Shown here: one piece after another, positions 20,728-30,274 of the stretch
How the letters are laid out: the number at the start of each line of letters is the position of its first letter
Numbering within the stretch: position 1 is the stretch's first letter
Assembly (NCBI GenBank): GCA_009667805.1
Contig: CM019063.1
Span: 350,012,442 to 350,076,441 of the forward strand
Direction of reading: 5' to 3'
DNA: 64,000 nt
Source of the DNA: Leptobrachium leishanense
Taxonomy: Eukaryota > Chordata > Amphibia > Anura > Megophryidae
Notes under the pieces: model-generated
What the model saw: the letters and a program-made list of their open reading frames with translations, nothing else
The model's database searches: none
What the model was told of the DNA's origin: nothing
Made by a program: the position numbers and the translations under genes

Positions 20728-21414
20728 ATTTTTAACTTTAATGTTTGGTATCGTTGGAACGGCCATGCTCTGGCCGATCCAACAATACCAAAATTTAACC
20801 CCTAACTGCCACGGATCGGGAGATAGGGAGTTCATTGGAACTCCCTATCTCCACACTTGGTGGCAGTTAGGGGTTAACTGTAGGACTGGCGTCATCGTGC
20901 TACGCACGATGACGCCAGTCCTCTGGGGGAGTTCCCGGAAGCTTGGCCGACATCCAAGATGTCGGCCAGCTCCCGGGAAGGATCGCGAACCGGCGCTTTT
21001 CAGCGCCGATTCGCGATCCAGCTCCCCAGGGGTTAATGCCAGGCATCATTTGGAAGGGCAGGCTGTGCCCTTCCAAATGATGCCTGGGTTAAGCCCCTGT
21101 GCGCCGCCGATCGGGAGGGAGAGAGGTCCGAAGGACCTCCCCCCCTCCCTTTCAGGCGCCTCCTCCGCACATGCGGGGGGGGGGCGCCTGAATAAGGTGT
21201 CATCGCGCCCCCGCGATGACACCTAATGTTGGCGGCTGCTGGTCCGGATGCCGGGCTGACATCCAGGATGTCAGCCCGCACCGGAGGGGCCAGCGATCGG
21301 CCGGAACCCGGCCGAACACTGACCCCGATGCGAGGACGCGCTCAGCGCGTCCTCCGCATACCAGCGGGAATGCTGAGGACGCGCTGAGCGCGTCCTTAGC
21401 ATTCAAGTGGTTAA
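20199..21414 (+). mobile_element. TTAA-flanked multi-hairpin element, copy 1
   Basis: The element is bounded by TTAA at 20199-20202 and 21411-21414. Weakly matching termini are CCCTTTCGCTGCTGAGG and, from the right, CCACTTGAATGCTAAGG. The left half is AT-rich with a T-run near 20680-20722. The right half is a chain of perfect or near-perfect hairpins: GGTATCGTTGG/CCAACAATACC, GAACTCCCTATCTCC with its complement, ACTGGCGTCATCGTGC with its complement, GCCGACATCCAAGATGTCGGC, GGATCGCGAA..TTCGCGATCC, GCATCATTTGGAAGGGCA with its complement, GGTGTCATCGCG with its complement, and two GAGGACGCGC..GCGCGTCCTC-type hairpins. No protein is encoded. TTAA targets suggest piggyBac or Kolobok transposition in trans. 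Confidence 0.75.
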
Positions 21415-22080
21415 AAACAAAAGCATACCAAAACAGGAATCCCACAGCAGCCACAGAATGGCCATCACTGTCACATTTTCCAAATCTTCTCATTTTGTTA
21501 TTTGGGAATAAACCTTTTTATTGGCCTGGAGGGGCTTATTCACTAAATGGAAAATTGTGAATGAAATGCAAGTTTAGGGTAGTTTAGCACAAATGAAAAG
21601 AAATAGCAAATTTAAGAAAATAATAAAGTTTGACATAAAATTTGCCATTCTCTACCTGATTCCCCTTTTCATGATAAACCTCAAAAGATAAAAGAAAAAT
21701 ATTTTTAATAATAATTTACAATAAAAATCAGAACTGAACACAAAGCGACTTCCACCACTGAATGGCACGGATGCTAGCGCGGGCATCTCTGCCAGCGTCC
21801 ATGATAAAATTAAATTGCAAAAATAATCAACCAAACCTATAAAACAGAATTCCTCTGCACCAAGATAAACCAATAATGAACACAATACAAAGAAAGCCAG
21901 CAAACAGGGGGTATCAGCAGCTGGCACTCAGCAGGAGTGAGCTCTGAATGGGCATTAAGATACAGGAGGCACATCTGTCTGGTTACCCCACCTCTGCACT
22001 TGCACCCCCTCGCTACTCCATCACATTGGGTGTAAAAGTAAAACATCTAACAAGGGTAAGGGGGTTAAAGAGGACACTGG
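21415..22080. other. Unclassified sequence
   Basis: AT-rich sequence with no gene. A T-rich block at 21690-21725 and short low-complexity tracts are the only structure. Confidence 0.4.
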
Positions 22081-22255
22081 CAGGGTGTGTGTGACATCCC
22101 CTTTTTTAATGGCTTATCTGAGCCTGGCACCCAGATTTCTCCATGTCACCATGGTGCATGGAGGCTGGCAGAAAACCATAGGAGGGCAGCAAGGGTACCT
22201 GCACAGATAAGAGGGCTGCACTGCTGAGTGGCTGCTCAGATAAGAGGGGGACTAC

Positions 22256-22450
22256 ACACCAGGTAGGGGGGACGGTGCATGTAGGAGGGGGCTGATCAGC
22301 AGGTAGGTGGGGGCTGATCAGCAGGTAGTGGGGGCTTATCAGCAGGTAGGAGGGTCTGCTTAGCAGATCGAGGGGGGCTGCTCAGCTGGTAGGAGGGGCT
22401 ACTCAACAGGTCGAGGGGGAGCTGCTCAGCAGGTAGGAGGGACTGCTCAG
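22256..22450. repeat. 26-28-bp minisatellite
   Basis: About seven units of the type CTGCTCAGCAGGTAGGAGGGG. The array lies upstream of a GC-rich hairpin at 22937-23004, repeating the hairpin-plus-minisatellite layout seen elsewhere, but the unit sequence is unrelated. Confidence 0.8.
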
Positions 22451-22936
22451 GCAGGACTCACCCAGCAGTGCAAGATCCCGGCAGAGTAGGCAGTGCCTCC
22501 CAGGCGGCATGCAGCCCCTCACAGGCATCTCTCAGGACAGGCACATGCCTGTGTCTCAGTGCAGTTATGGTAGTATGCAGGGCTCCAGGCAGAAAGACGG
22601 GAAAATCTAAAGGATAATCTAGCCAATCTGCAGCTAGTTGCTATGTGCGCAAGTCTAGCTGGGATGCTGCGTGCTCAATGACAGTTTAGCAGCTGCCAGT
22701 GTGCTTGCGAAGGACTCAGAGCACAAGGACCATGCTGCGTCCACGGTGATCAGAAGTCCGTCAGTAAAATTAAAATTTGGGTGATTAATGAGCTGGAGGA
22801 GCTTGTGGTGCTCCCTTCAGAGCAGCGCCTGGGGACAAGTGCCCCTCCCTACGCCACTGCTGCCCCACATACTTCATGGGTTGCGGGAGCCGGGAGAGAG
22901 ATGTCCGATCAGAGGGAGGCTGGAGACAAGAGAACA

Positions 22937-23004
22937 CCGGCCGTCAGCCCCCGCTGATGACGTCATGTGCCGCACTGCGTGACCTAATCAGCGGGGGCCG
23001 ATGA
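22937..23004. repeat. GC-rich hairpin
   Basis: GTCAGCCCCCGCTGATGA pairs with TAATCAGCGGGGGCCGATGA across about 30 nt. It contains a TGACGTCA palindrome (CRE-like) near 22959. Confidence 0.75.
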
Positions 23005-23149
23005 CTTGGGGGCGGTGCCAGATGGGGAGGTTCGCAGCGCTAACAGGCTCACACTCTGCCGTCCTGATATCGCGGCCGCCAGGGATAAACAAACCGGCAG
23101 CCGCGGGTCACAGTGAGCGGCAGGGCGACGTATTTACTGCGGAGGATTG

Positions 23150-23214
23150 CATTTTTTTGCCGCCCCGGGAAAAAAAGTGCCGCCCTAGGCCTAGTCGGCC
23201 TAGGCCAAGATACA
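23150..23214. mobile_element. hAT-like right terminus, partial
   Basis: CCGCCCTAGGCC and GGCCTAGGCCAAGATAC resemble the right end of the hAT at 15780-18075 (GGCCTAGGCCAAAATAC). The final bases are diverged, so no target duplication can be assigned. The upstream minisatellite and hairpin may belong to this element. Confidence 0.5.
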
Positions 23215-23679
23215 TGCCTGAGGGTACCGATCCCTGTATCGTGGTTGGTCTAGTCTCTGGCGGGGCCTATAATCCTGATGATTCCGATATGGGGTATACC
23301 CATATTGCGTAGGTCTATTATACCTTGATTTTTGGAATGGATTATTACGAGGACCTCTATAGGAAGAATTCCTATATTGAGTGTATTCCTTGGCTGGTTG
23401 TCGTTGTGGTGGTTAGCCTAACCCATCTATCCTGGATGGTGGGTTCTGTCTTATACGGGAGCCTATAGGTATTGGTTCATCATCGGTGGTAACTTCATAT
23501 TGGGGTGATTGATTACCAATATCGAAGTGTACCGATGGAGGTTCTTGATTATCAGATGACCATACATTGCCACGTTGATAATCCCTTAGATCTCTATGAT
23601 ATTTTTTCTTTTTTCTCTCTTTAATCTCATTGTCTAATGTGCCTAAATCTGCCTCCAACCTCTCTAAAAAAGGTTTCAT
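23215..23679 (-). pseudogene. PLE N-terminal coding segment, frameshifted
   Basis: From ATG 23679 the minus strand encodes MKPFLERLEADLG followed by a KERKKKKYHRDLRDYQRG block. This is the charged helical N-terminus of PLE proteins and resembles the segment at 1214-1350. The frame stops at 23413. An arginine/asparagine/glutamine-rich continuation (PPQRQPAKEYTQYRN onward) lies in another frame to about 23215. The RT domain is not present. The apparent longer frame reaching 23760 merely translates the hammerhead. Confidence 0.7.
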
Positions 23680-23704
23680 TTTTGGACAATAGTGCACATA
23701 ATAT

Positions 23705-23745
23705 ACCGACTGAGGAAGGCTGTTAATGCCGAAACGCGTCTCGGT
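23705..23745 (+). ncRNA. Hammerhead ribozyme motif with strong stem I
   Basis: ACCGA, CUGAGGA, A, GGC, loop UGUUAAU, GCC, GAAA, CGCGUC, UCGGU. Stem I (ACCGA/UCGGU) is 5 bp. Stem II is 3 bp. Stem III is the self-complementary ACGCGU, which favours a dimer. Position 7 may be any base, so CUGAGGA is a valid core. Predicted cleavage is after GUC at 23740. Confidence 0.78.
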
Positions 23746-24120
23746 AACGCATCTATCCATTTTTTAATATATAATAAATTTCATACGGTTTATATCCCAT
23801 CGACTACTCTCCCTTGGATATTTATTCGACACTACTTGGAAGCTCCTGATATCTGGTCTTCAGACGGTTGGGAAGAGGTTCTGGGTATCCACCATAGTGT
23901 ACCTGATGCTGTACTGATTGAGCCTGTGTGGAAGAGGCTCCATATCCGGTGAGTTTAATACATTAACATCTCTCTTTATTATAATACGGTAATATACTAT
24001 GGGAGCGCTGTCTATTATTCCATTATAGTCATCGCAACCAGAGTTGAAGATCTAAGAAGGGACACACCACCCTCTATATGGCTGGAAGCTCCTAAACCTA
24101 GAGCCAGGGATTTTTTGGGC

Positions 24121-24134
24121 TGATATAAATGTGA
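24121..24134. repeat. 14-bp target duplication, left
   Basis: TGATATAAATGTGA, identical to 26392-26405. Confidence 0.9.
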
Positions 24135-24933
24135 CGTAAGCCCACTCGCCACTTCAAGGCACCTCTTTAGAGTGGGTACCTAACAATTGTAACCAAAAGG
24201 CCGCTCTACTGAGCAGCTCCAAGCCCCTCCAGCTGCTTTTCAGCAAGGAGAGACAAAGATGGTGGGTTTTATTTATACACGCACCAAGCACTTCCCATTT
24301 GGGATCAAAAACAAAAACATGGAAAGAGGAACAGCTGCAAAACGACGGACTGGTGTTACAAGCATGATATACATAAATACAGAAAAAATGGCGTCGCGCC
24401 CATACTCACTTATTTTTGGAGCGGCGGCAACTGCCAGGAGTAACAGCCCAGTAAATGTATAAAACATAACAAGGAAGGAGAGTGCAAGTGCCCAAGTTTC
24501 AGCTTTACTACGTTTAGTTGGTTAGGTATTGAAATTATATTGATTTTTTTTTATTTTTTATATTTGGTTCTTTATCTGGTTTTTCTGTCTTTTGCCAGTT
24601 GGTTTCATCATGTTTTCTCAATTTACGGGATAGGTTTCTTCCCTAGCTCCTTTATTAATTTTTCTTCATTACACTTTTTATTTGTTATAGTACAAAAAGC
24701 TGCTGTTATATTATGTACTGGCATCTATTTCTGTTTCTTACAGGTTCCTCTATTGCCATTTTCAAATGTACAGAATGTATATATCGGGTTGTTTTTTGGG
24801 CTCTCCGTAGCGGTTTTAAATGTAATGTTTGCCCATACGATTAACATACTTGGGCTATGTATGCCCTTCACCAAGATGGACACTCGTGTGAGGCGGCGTC
24901 ATTTCCGGAGCGCTCTGTGGAGGCTGCCGGGCA

Positions 24934-25700
24934 GGGGCGGATCCGGGGGGGCAACGGGGCAATTGCCCCCCCCCCCGAGCAGTGCAGTTACCAGGCTGAC
25001 GATCTGAGCAATCAGAGCTTCTCTGGCGGCAAAAATCACAACACTTTGCCTGCCTTCCCCTGCCCGCGTGCAGCAGTGAGAGAGGCTCCGCCCACCTACA
25101 GCCTGCTCTGTGTGTGTGAAGGAGGTAGACGAGAGACACTGCGGCCCAGCAGCCCTGAGTGATCTGGTGAGTGTATGATGGCAGCCAGCTGTCACATTCC
25201 TCCCTCCCTGCAGAGCTGGGAAGTTTTAACCCAATCCCCCCCCCCATCCATGCAGAACGGAGAGTATTTAACACCATCCATCCATCAATGGGAAGATGTG
25301 ACTCCCTCCCCTCTCTGCAAAGCTGGGGTGATTTAACCCCCTCTGGAGAATTTAACCCTCTTTTTTTCCTTGCAGAGCTAGGGGGATTTAACCCCCTCCC
25401 CACAGAAATGGAAGGAGTTAATGCATTCCAGCTCTGCAGGGATGGAGTTATCCTTCTCCTCAATTCTCCTGTCCCTACAAAAATGAAAGTATTTAACCCC
25501 TTTCCCTCCCTGCAGAGCTGGGAGGATTTAACCCCCTCCCCAATTCTCTCCTCTCTACAGAGATGGAAACTGTTCCCACTGGGCTCCTTAGCATTTAACC
25601 CCCACCCCTCCATGCAGAACTGACAACTCTGTTCCCACTTGGCCCCTTGGGATGTAACTCCTCTCTCCAAAAAATGCCAGCATGAGAAGGGGCGACATGC
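24934..25700. mobile_element. hAT-like element, partial, nested
   Basis: It begins CAGGGGCGGATCCGGGGGG, a hAT-type terminus; a similar string occurs at 56565. No matching right terminus or target duplication was found. It contains the 25195-25670 minisatellite. Confidence 0.5.
25195..25670. repeat. Diverged minisatellite, 45-60-bp units
   Basis: Units share CTCCCTGCAGAGCTGGG, then (A/G)TTTAACCCCCTCCCC. They are strongly diverged and of variable length. Confidence 0.75.
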
Positions 25701-26391
25701 ATATTTTAAATAATATAAAAATTTTTGGTTACAATTGTTAGGTACCCACTCTAAAGAGGTGCCTTGAAGTGGCGAGTGGGCTTACGTTGCAATGGCCATT
25801 GAAACAAACAAAACCTCATTTTTGTTGTACATGGAACACATAGGAATGAGCGCAGATGACACTCTCCTTCCTTGTTATGTTTTATACATTTACTGGGCTG
25901 TTACTCCTGGCAGTTGCCGCCGCTCCAAAAATAAGTGAGTATGGGCGCGACGCCATTTTTTCTGTATTTATGTATATCATGCTTGTAACACCAGTCCGTC
26001 GTTTTGCAGCTGTTCCTCTTTCCATGTTTTTGTTTTTGATCCCAAATGGGAAGTGCTTGGTGCGTGTATAAATAAAACCCACCATCTTTGTCTCTCCTTG
26101 CTGAAAAGCAGCTGGAGGGGCTTGGAGCTGCTCAGTAGAGCGGCCTTTTGGTTACAATTGTTAGGTACCCACTCTAAAGAGGTGCCTTGAAGTGGCGAGT
26201 GGGCTTACGTTGCAATGGCCATTGAAACAAACAAAACCTCATTTTTGTTGTACATGGAACACATAGGAATGAGCGCAGATGACACTCTCCTTCCTTGTTA
26301 TGTTTTATACATTTACTGGGCTGTTACTCCTGGCAGTTGCCGCCGCTCCAAAAATAAGTGAGTATGGGCGCGACGCCATTTTTTCTGTATT

Positions 26392-26900
26392 TGATATAAA
26401 TGTGAGTTTCCATATTTCCACGAGTAATTTATTTGCCATATTCATTTTGGATTTTCTGCACGATCATTTTTTTTTCTCTCCTCAAATCTTCTTTCTTCCT
26501 TTTTTTCCCTTACCTTTTTCTCCTTTCTGGCCACCCTCTCCATTATTGAGAGACGGTAAGAGATATACAGATCAAGAAAGGAGGACTACATTTGTGCATC
26601 GTTTGAGTATAAAGAAAATTAAGTATTTTTTTTAAATTTTTATTCCACTATCTGGTATTTACACCATTATATTGGACTGTATCACTGAACTTGCACATTT
26701 TTGCACTTTTGGACACTGTTGCACTTTATAGACTCTTTTATACCCATCGCACTGCTGGAATTTTATGTATTGTTGCACTTTACTGTGCTTTATGGTAGTA
26801 TAATAAAAAAAAACGGCATTAAAAAATAAAAAGGAATCAAAACCAAGGCCAAAAAAAATCCAGAAAAATACCAAAATTTTTTTTATAAAAAATGCTTTTT
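26392..26900 (-). mobile_element. PLE fragment, reversed, second part
   Basis: Continuation of 23215-24134 beyond the nested insertion. It is AT-rich with a TTGCACTTT repeat around 26695-26800 and no coding region. The outer end cannot be fixed. Confidence 0.5.
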
Positions 26901-27408
26901 GCTAGAACTGAAAAGAATAAACGGTTGAATAAAAACAATATTTTTTTTTTCATTGAATCCTATGGGATTCACCTGTTTAAACCTGTCGAACTGAAACACC
27001 GAAAAATCAGTGGGGGGAAAAATAATGGAAATTTCGCCAACATTTCAGTGCAGTTCAGCGTCTCTGAATAGATTAACCATTAACGAGCAAGAGAACTGGT
27101 ACACTATAAATGGAGATAGTAAAGAACTACTAGAAGTACTCTACAAGAAGAGGAAACAACGCTGTAGCAAGGTGTAGTGGTTCTGTGCACATATATATAG
27201 GTAGGTAAGCTAGCACACCTGTGGCCAGACTTACTCCCGCTCTCCTTGGCTGCTACCTGAAGGGAGTATCTCTCCCCTCAGCTAGCCCCAGAGAATCCCC
27301 CGGGGGATACAATTTGCAATAATTTAGACCACTGTATCTCTGCAGCCCTAAGAGCTAGAAGGACATACTGTATGAGGTATCATTGGAACGGTCTGCTTAC
27401 GTTCCAGC
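26901..27408. other. Unclassified sequence
   Basis: No gene recognised. Short T-runs and a TATATA stretch at 27192. Confidence 0.4.
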
Positions 27409-27690
27409 AGGGCCGCCATCAAGGCATTATGCCCCATGCTGCCGTAAGGGGCCGGCCCCCCGGGGCCCCTTCAGCAGCGGCGGTGCCCTTTTTAACAGCT
27501 CCGGTATAAGACTCTATGAGTCCGAATCCGGAGCTGTACTGTCTTGGTCTCTCTATCCTGCTCTGACTGGCTGGGCGGGCCAAGCAGTGTGCGTGTGCCT
27601 CCCAAGCACGCTGCTTTGGTGCCGCCCCCTCCAGTCAAGTGTGTAATGCATGCGTCACACACGAGTAGCTGCCTGTGATGGAGGGCCCGG
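27409..27690. mobile_element. hAT-like fragment
   Basis: It starts CAGGGCCGCCATCAAGG; a weak complementary end GATGGAGGGCCCGG lies at 27678. It shares the block ACAGCTCCGGTAT, then GAATCC, then GGAGC (27495-27535) with the hAT at 56429-56979. No target duplication was found. Confidence 0.5.
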
Positions 27691-27739
27691 AAGAAGGAAG
27701 GAGGAGCGGTGAGCCAGGACGTGATACTTCCTAACAGAA

Positions 27740-27798
27740 GTCTCACTTACAGACAATAATTAAATACGCTAAAATACTTCATAGAAATGTATGGTAAG
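27740..27798. repeat. 51-bp tandem array, left part
   Basis: One unit of AATTAAATACGCTAAAATAC followed by TTCATAGAAATGTATGGTAAG. The array resumes at 29692, because the L1-type element inserted inside it. A stray related unit is seen at 33977. Confidence 0.85.
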
Positions 27799-29691
27799 AG
27801 GGGCGGAGCTACCAGCCGAGGAGAGAAGTCGTGTGCAGCCGGGTGACTTTTCGGACGGGTGACTTTTCGGAGCCCAGCCGCTCTCGAACGCTGATTGCAT
27901 ACTACTCTGTTCAGCCATATTGGAGCCGCGTGATTCCCTCAATCTACCCGCAGGTGACTACCCGGCCTCCGTTTTTGCTCCACGGCAGCTACGATGGGTA
28001 AGAAGTCCCTCCGGAAGCTGGGCAGGCGGAGAGCTCCAGCCAGCAGGACATACAAGACGCCATGGGCGGGAGGCCCGCTTCCCGGGTCGCGGCCTCATCC
28101 CCCACCCTTCTATCTGGCTATGGATCCTCGGAAGACGGCGACTGCTACTGGCCCTATGGTAGTCTGGATAATGTGCAGCTGCTTATCCTGCGTGCACGCC
28201 GACCGGTACCGCTGCGAAGAAGCGAGCACAGGCGAAGCGCCGGGCCTTAACAGAGAAGACAGCAAGCCATTCAGGTGTGGAGTTGGCCCCGGGAACCACG
28301 CAGGAGAGTTCTGAGGAAGATCATGCACCTTTGGAGGATTCTATGGCACCCCCTTGCAGGCCCGCGCTCCTGAACCTTCTGTCATCGGGGTCGACGACGC
28401 GCTCCCATCGACGAAGGGTGACCTCCGTCGATTTATGGATGAGATACAGTCTGTGTGGCGAGCGGAGGTGTCGGGAATGCGGGCCGAGGTGTCGGCGGTA
28501 CGCGCCAGGGTGTTGGAGGTACAGACGCAGTCGGATGGGGTGGCGAAGACACAGACTGACCTTTTAGCGGAAGTGGTGGAGCTCTGCTCTCGGGTTGCCC
28601 TCCTATCTAGATCAGTGGAGGCGCTTGACATTGTCAACGTAATCTCCGAATTCGAGGTGCCCCCGAGTCCATCCCTACCACCGAGCTCCTGCCTTATGTG
28701 AATCGACTGGGGAGCCAGGTTCTGGGTCTGCCACCAGGGTCACCAGCGTTGTTTCCCTCTGTGTATCGCATATTGAAAGTCGCGACTGCTCCGCTGGGGG
28801 TTTCCAGAGACGTCATAGCAGTGGCCGTGGCTATTTCCGCGTAGGAGAAGCTCATGTCGGCACTGGGAGCACGGAAGGCTGTGCAGTTCGAGGGGCAGAG
28901 ACTGTTGAGGTTTCGTGATCTTCCATTTGTGACGCTGCTAACACGCTGCAGATATCGGGAGGTGACGGTTTTCCTACGTTCCAGAGAAGTCCGATATCGG
29001 TGGGGCCTGGCGGGCTCTCTGGAAGTGATTCACGGGAATGTGCCCTGCTCCATTACTGACCCTGAGACAGCCTGGTCTCGTTTGTCTGGGGTGGGCCTTT
29101 CTCGAGAGGTGGCGGAAGACAGTCCAGGCTGAACGAACATTTTTGTTTCTCCCTCCCCTCCTTACTGGGATCCCTTGGTCGCCATTACGATCGTGAGTGG
29201 CCTCTGAGCGCCCAGGCTTGGTGCCCTTTTCCTCCCTGGCCTTCTCGTGACCACTTACTGTATGGTGGCGAGATGGCGCTGGGGACGGCACGATTTTGGC
29301 CATACTCCTTTACTGCATAAAGATTTTCACCCCCCTTTTTTTTCTCCCCTTTTCTTTCTCCCCCACCTCTCTCTGACCGCACGATGAAACCTCTGTTGTT
29401 CCCCCACATGTTGGCTGCGGCCTTCTAGAAGATTTGTTTTTCATCCCTGAACTGAACTATGATTCTTTCGAAGACTCTTGTATTTTCAGTTTGAATCTCA
29501 TTGTTCGTTATCGCCAATGTCTGCTGACCCTCCCATCCTTTTTATTGTTGTTGTCTTTTTATTAATGTAGCTCTGGATTTGTACCCCCTCTTGATGGTCT
29601 GCTGACCTGAGTAGGTCCTGTGAGACCACGAATACTGCTGTTGGCTATTACTATTTTTGCTGTCTTTAAAATAAAGAATAAAAAAAAAAAG
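27799..29691 (+). mobile_element. ORF1-only L1-type element (HAL1-like), copy a
   Basis: It is flanked by 15-bp duplications GAAATGTATGGTAAG (27784-27798 and 29692-29706). It has a GC-rich 5' UTR starting with the GGGGCGGAGC block, one L1 ORF1-like gene and a 3' UTR ending ATAAAGAATAAAAAAAAAA. No ORF2 sequence is present between complete ends. It must have used another element's RT. Confidence 0.85.
28110..29132 (+). pseudogene. L1 ORF1-like protein, decayed
   Basis: The best-preserved parts are a coiled coil (28354-28640, RAEVSGMRAEVSAVRARVLEV), an RRM remnant (28650-28850, with an in-frame TAG near 28842) and the C-terminal domain (28854-29132, FRDLPFVTLLTRCRYREVT then VRYRWGLAGSLEV). The segments lie in different frames, so at least one frameshift plus one stop have occurred. 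The start is uncertain; upstream sequence contains ATG codons in several frames. The protein would bind RNA like L1 ORF1p. It matches the intact gene at 30721-31830 in order and motif content. Confidence 0.8.
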
Positions 29692-29999
29692 GAAATGTAT
29701 GGTAAGCTGAACAACAATTAAATACGCTAAAATACTTCATAGGAGGTGTATGGTAAGCTGAACAACAATTTAATACGCTAAAATACTTCATAGGAGGTGT
29801 ATGGTAAGCTGAACGACAATTAAATATGCTAAAACACTTCATTGAGGTGTATGTAAGCTCAACAACAATTAAATACGCTAAAATACTTCATAGAAATGTA
29901 TGGTAAGCTGAACAACAATTAAATACGCTAATATACTTCATAGAAATGTATGGTAAGCTGAATAACAATTAAATACGCTAAAATACTTCATAGAGGTGG
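29692..29999. repeat. 51-bp tandem array, right part
   Basis: About six units of 48-52 bp (GGTAAGCTGAACAACAATTA, then AATACGCTAAAATACTTCATAG). Units differ by a few bases and by GAAATG versus GAGGTG. The array continues the single unit at 27740-27798. Confidence 0.9.
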
Positions 30000-30177
30000 A
30001 GGTAATCTCTGTTGTGACTATAGTGCCTCCACCCAGGCAGAATTCAGTCCAGTGTTACCATGTCCCCCTATAAGGTATATGAGATATGAGACCCTCTTGG
30101 TGTATCTAGGCTTTCTCACATGAGCCTCACTTACCGACAATAGTTATCCCCTTAAGGACCACTGACATACATGGTCC
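30000..30177. other. Unclassified sequence
   Basis: Short flank. Bases 30150-30177 (CCTTAAGGACCACTGACATA) read as the edge of another hairpin-type repeat into which copy 2 inserted. Confidence 0.4.
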
Positions 30178-30274
30178 TTAACCCTTTCGCTGCTGAGGCA
30201 TTTCATGCCTGTGTGCTGAGCTCATTTTTACCGGTTTCACTCATCATGTTTTTAAACGCGTTTTGAAGCCTTAT

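Larger units (their letters stand above)
23215..24134 (-). mobile_element. PLE fragment, reversed, first part
   Basis: This is the 5' portion of a second PLE on the minus strand: an N-terminal coding segment, an antisense hammerhead directly upstream of it, and terminal-repeat sequence to 24134. There the element is interrupted by the 24135-26391 insertion, and it resumes at 26392. RT and nuclease parts are missing. Confidence 0.75.
24135..26391. mobile_element. Inverted-arm, PLE-type composite insertion
   Basis: The insertion is flanked by perfect 14-bp duplications. The left arm (24135 to about 24486) is the mirror of about 25858-26209, with positions summing to 50344. The right side is longer: a 423-bp unit starting TTGGTTACAATTG at 25725 begins again at 26148 and runs to 26391. 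One end is thus a single inverted copy and the other a partial direct tandem. Partial tandem repeats are typical of PLE terminal repeats. No RT core is left. A hAT-like terminus CAGGGGCGGATCC begins at 24934 inside, with a minisatellite behind it. Confidence 0.75.
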
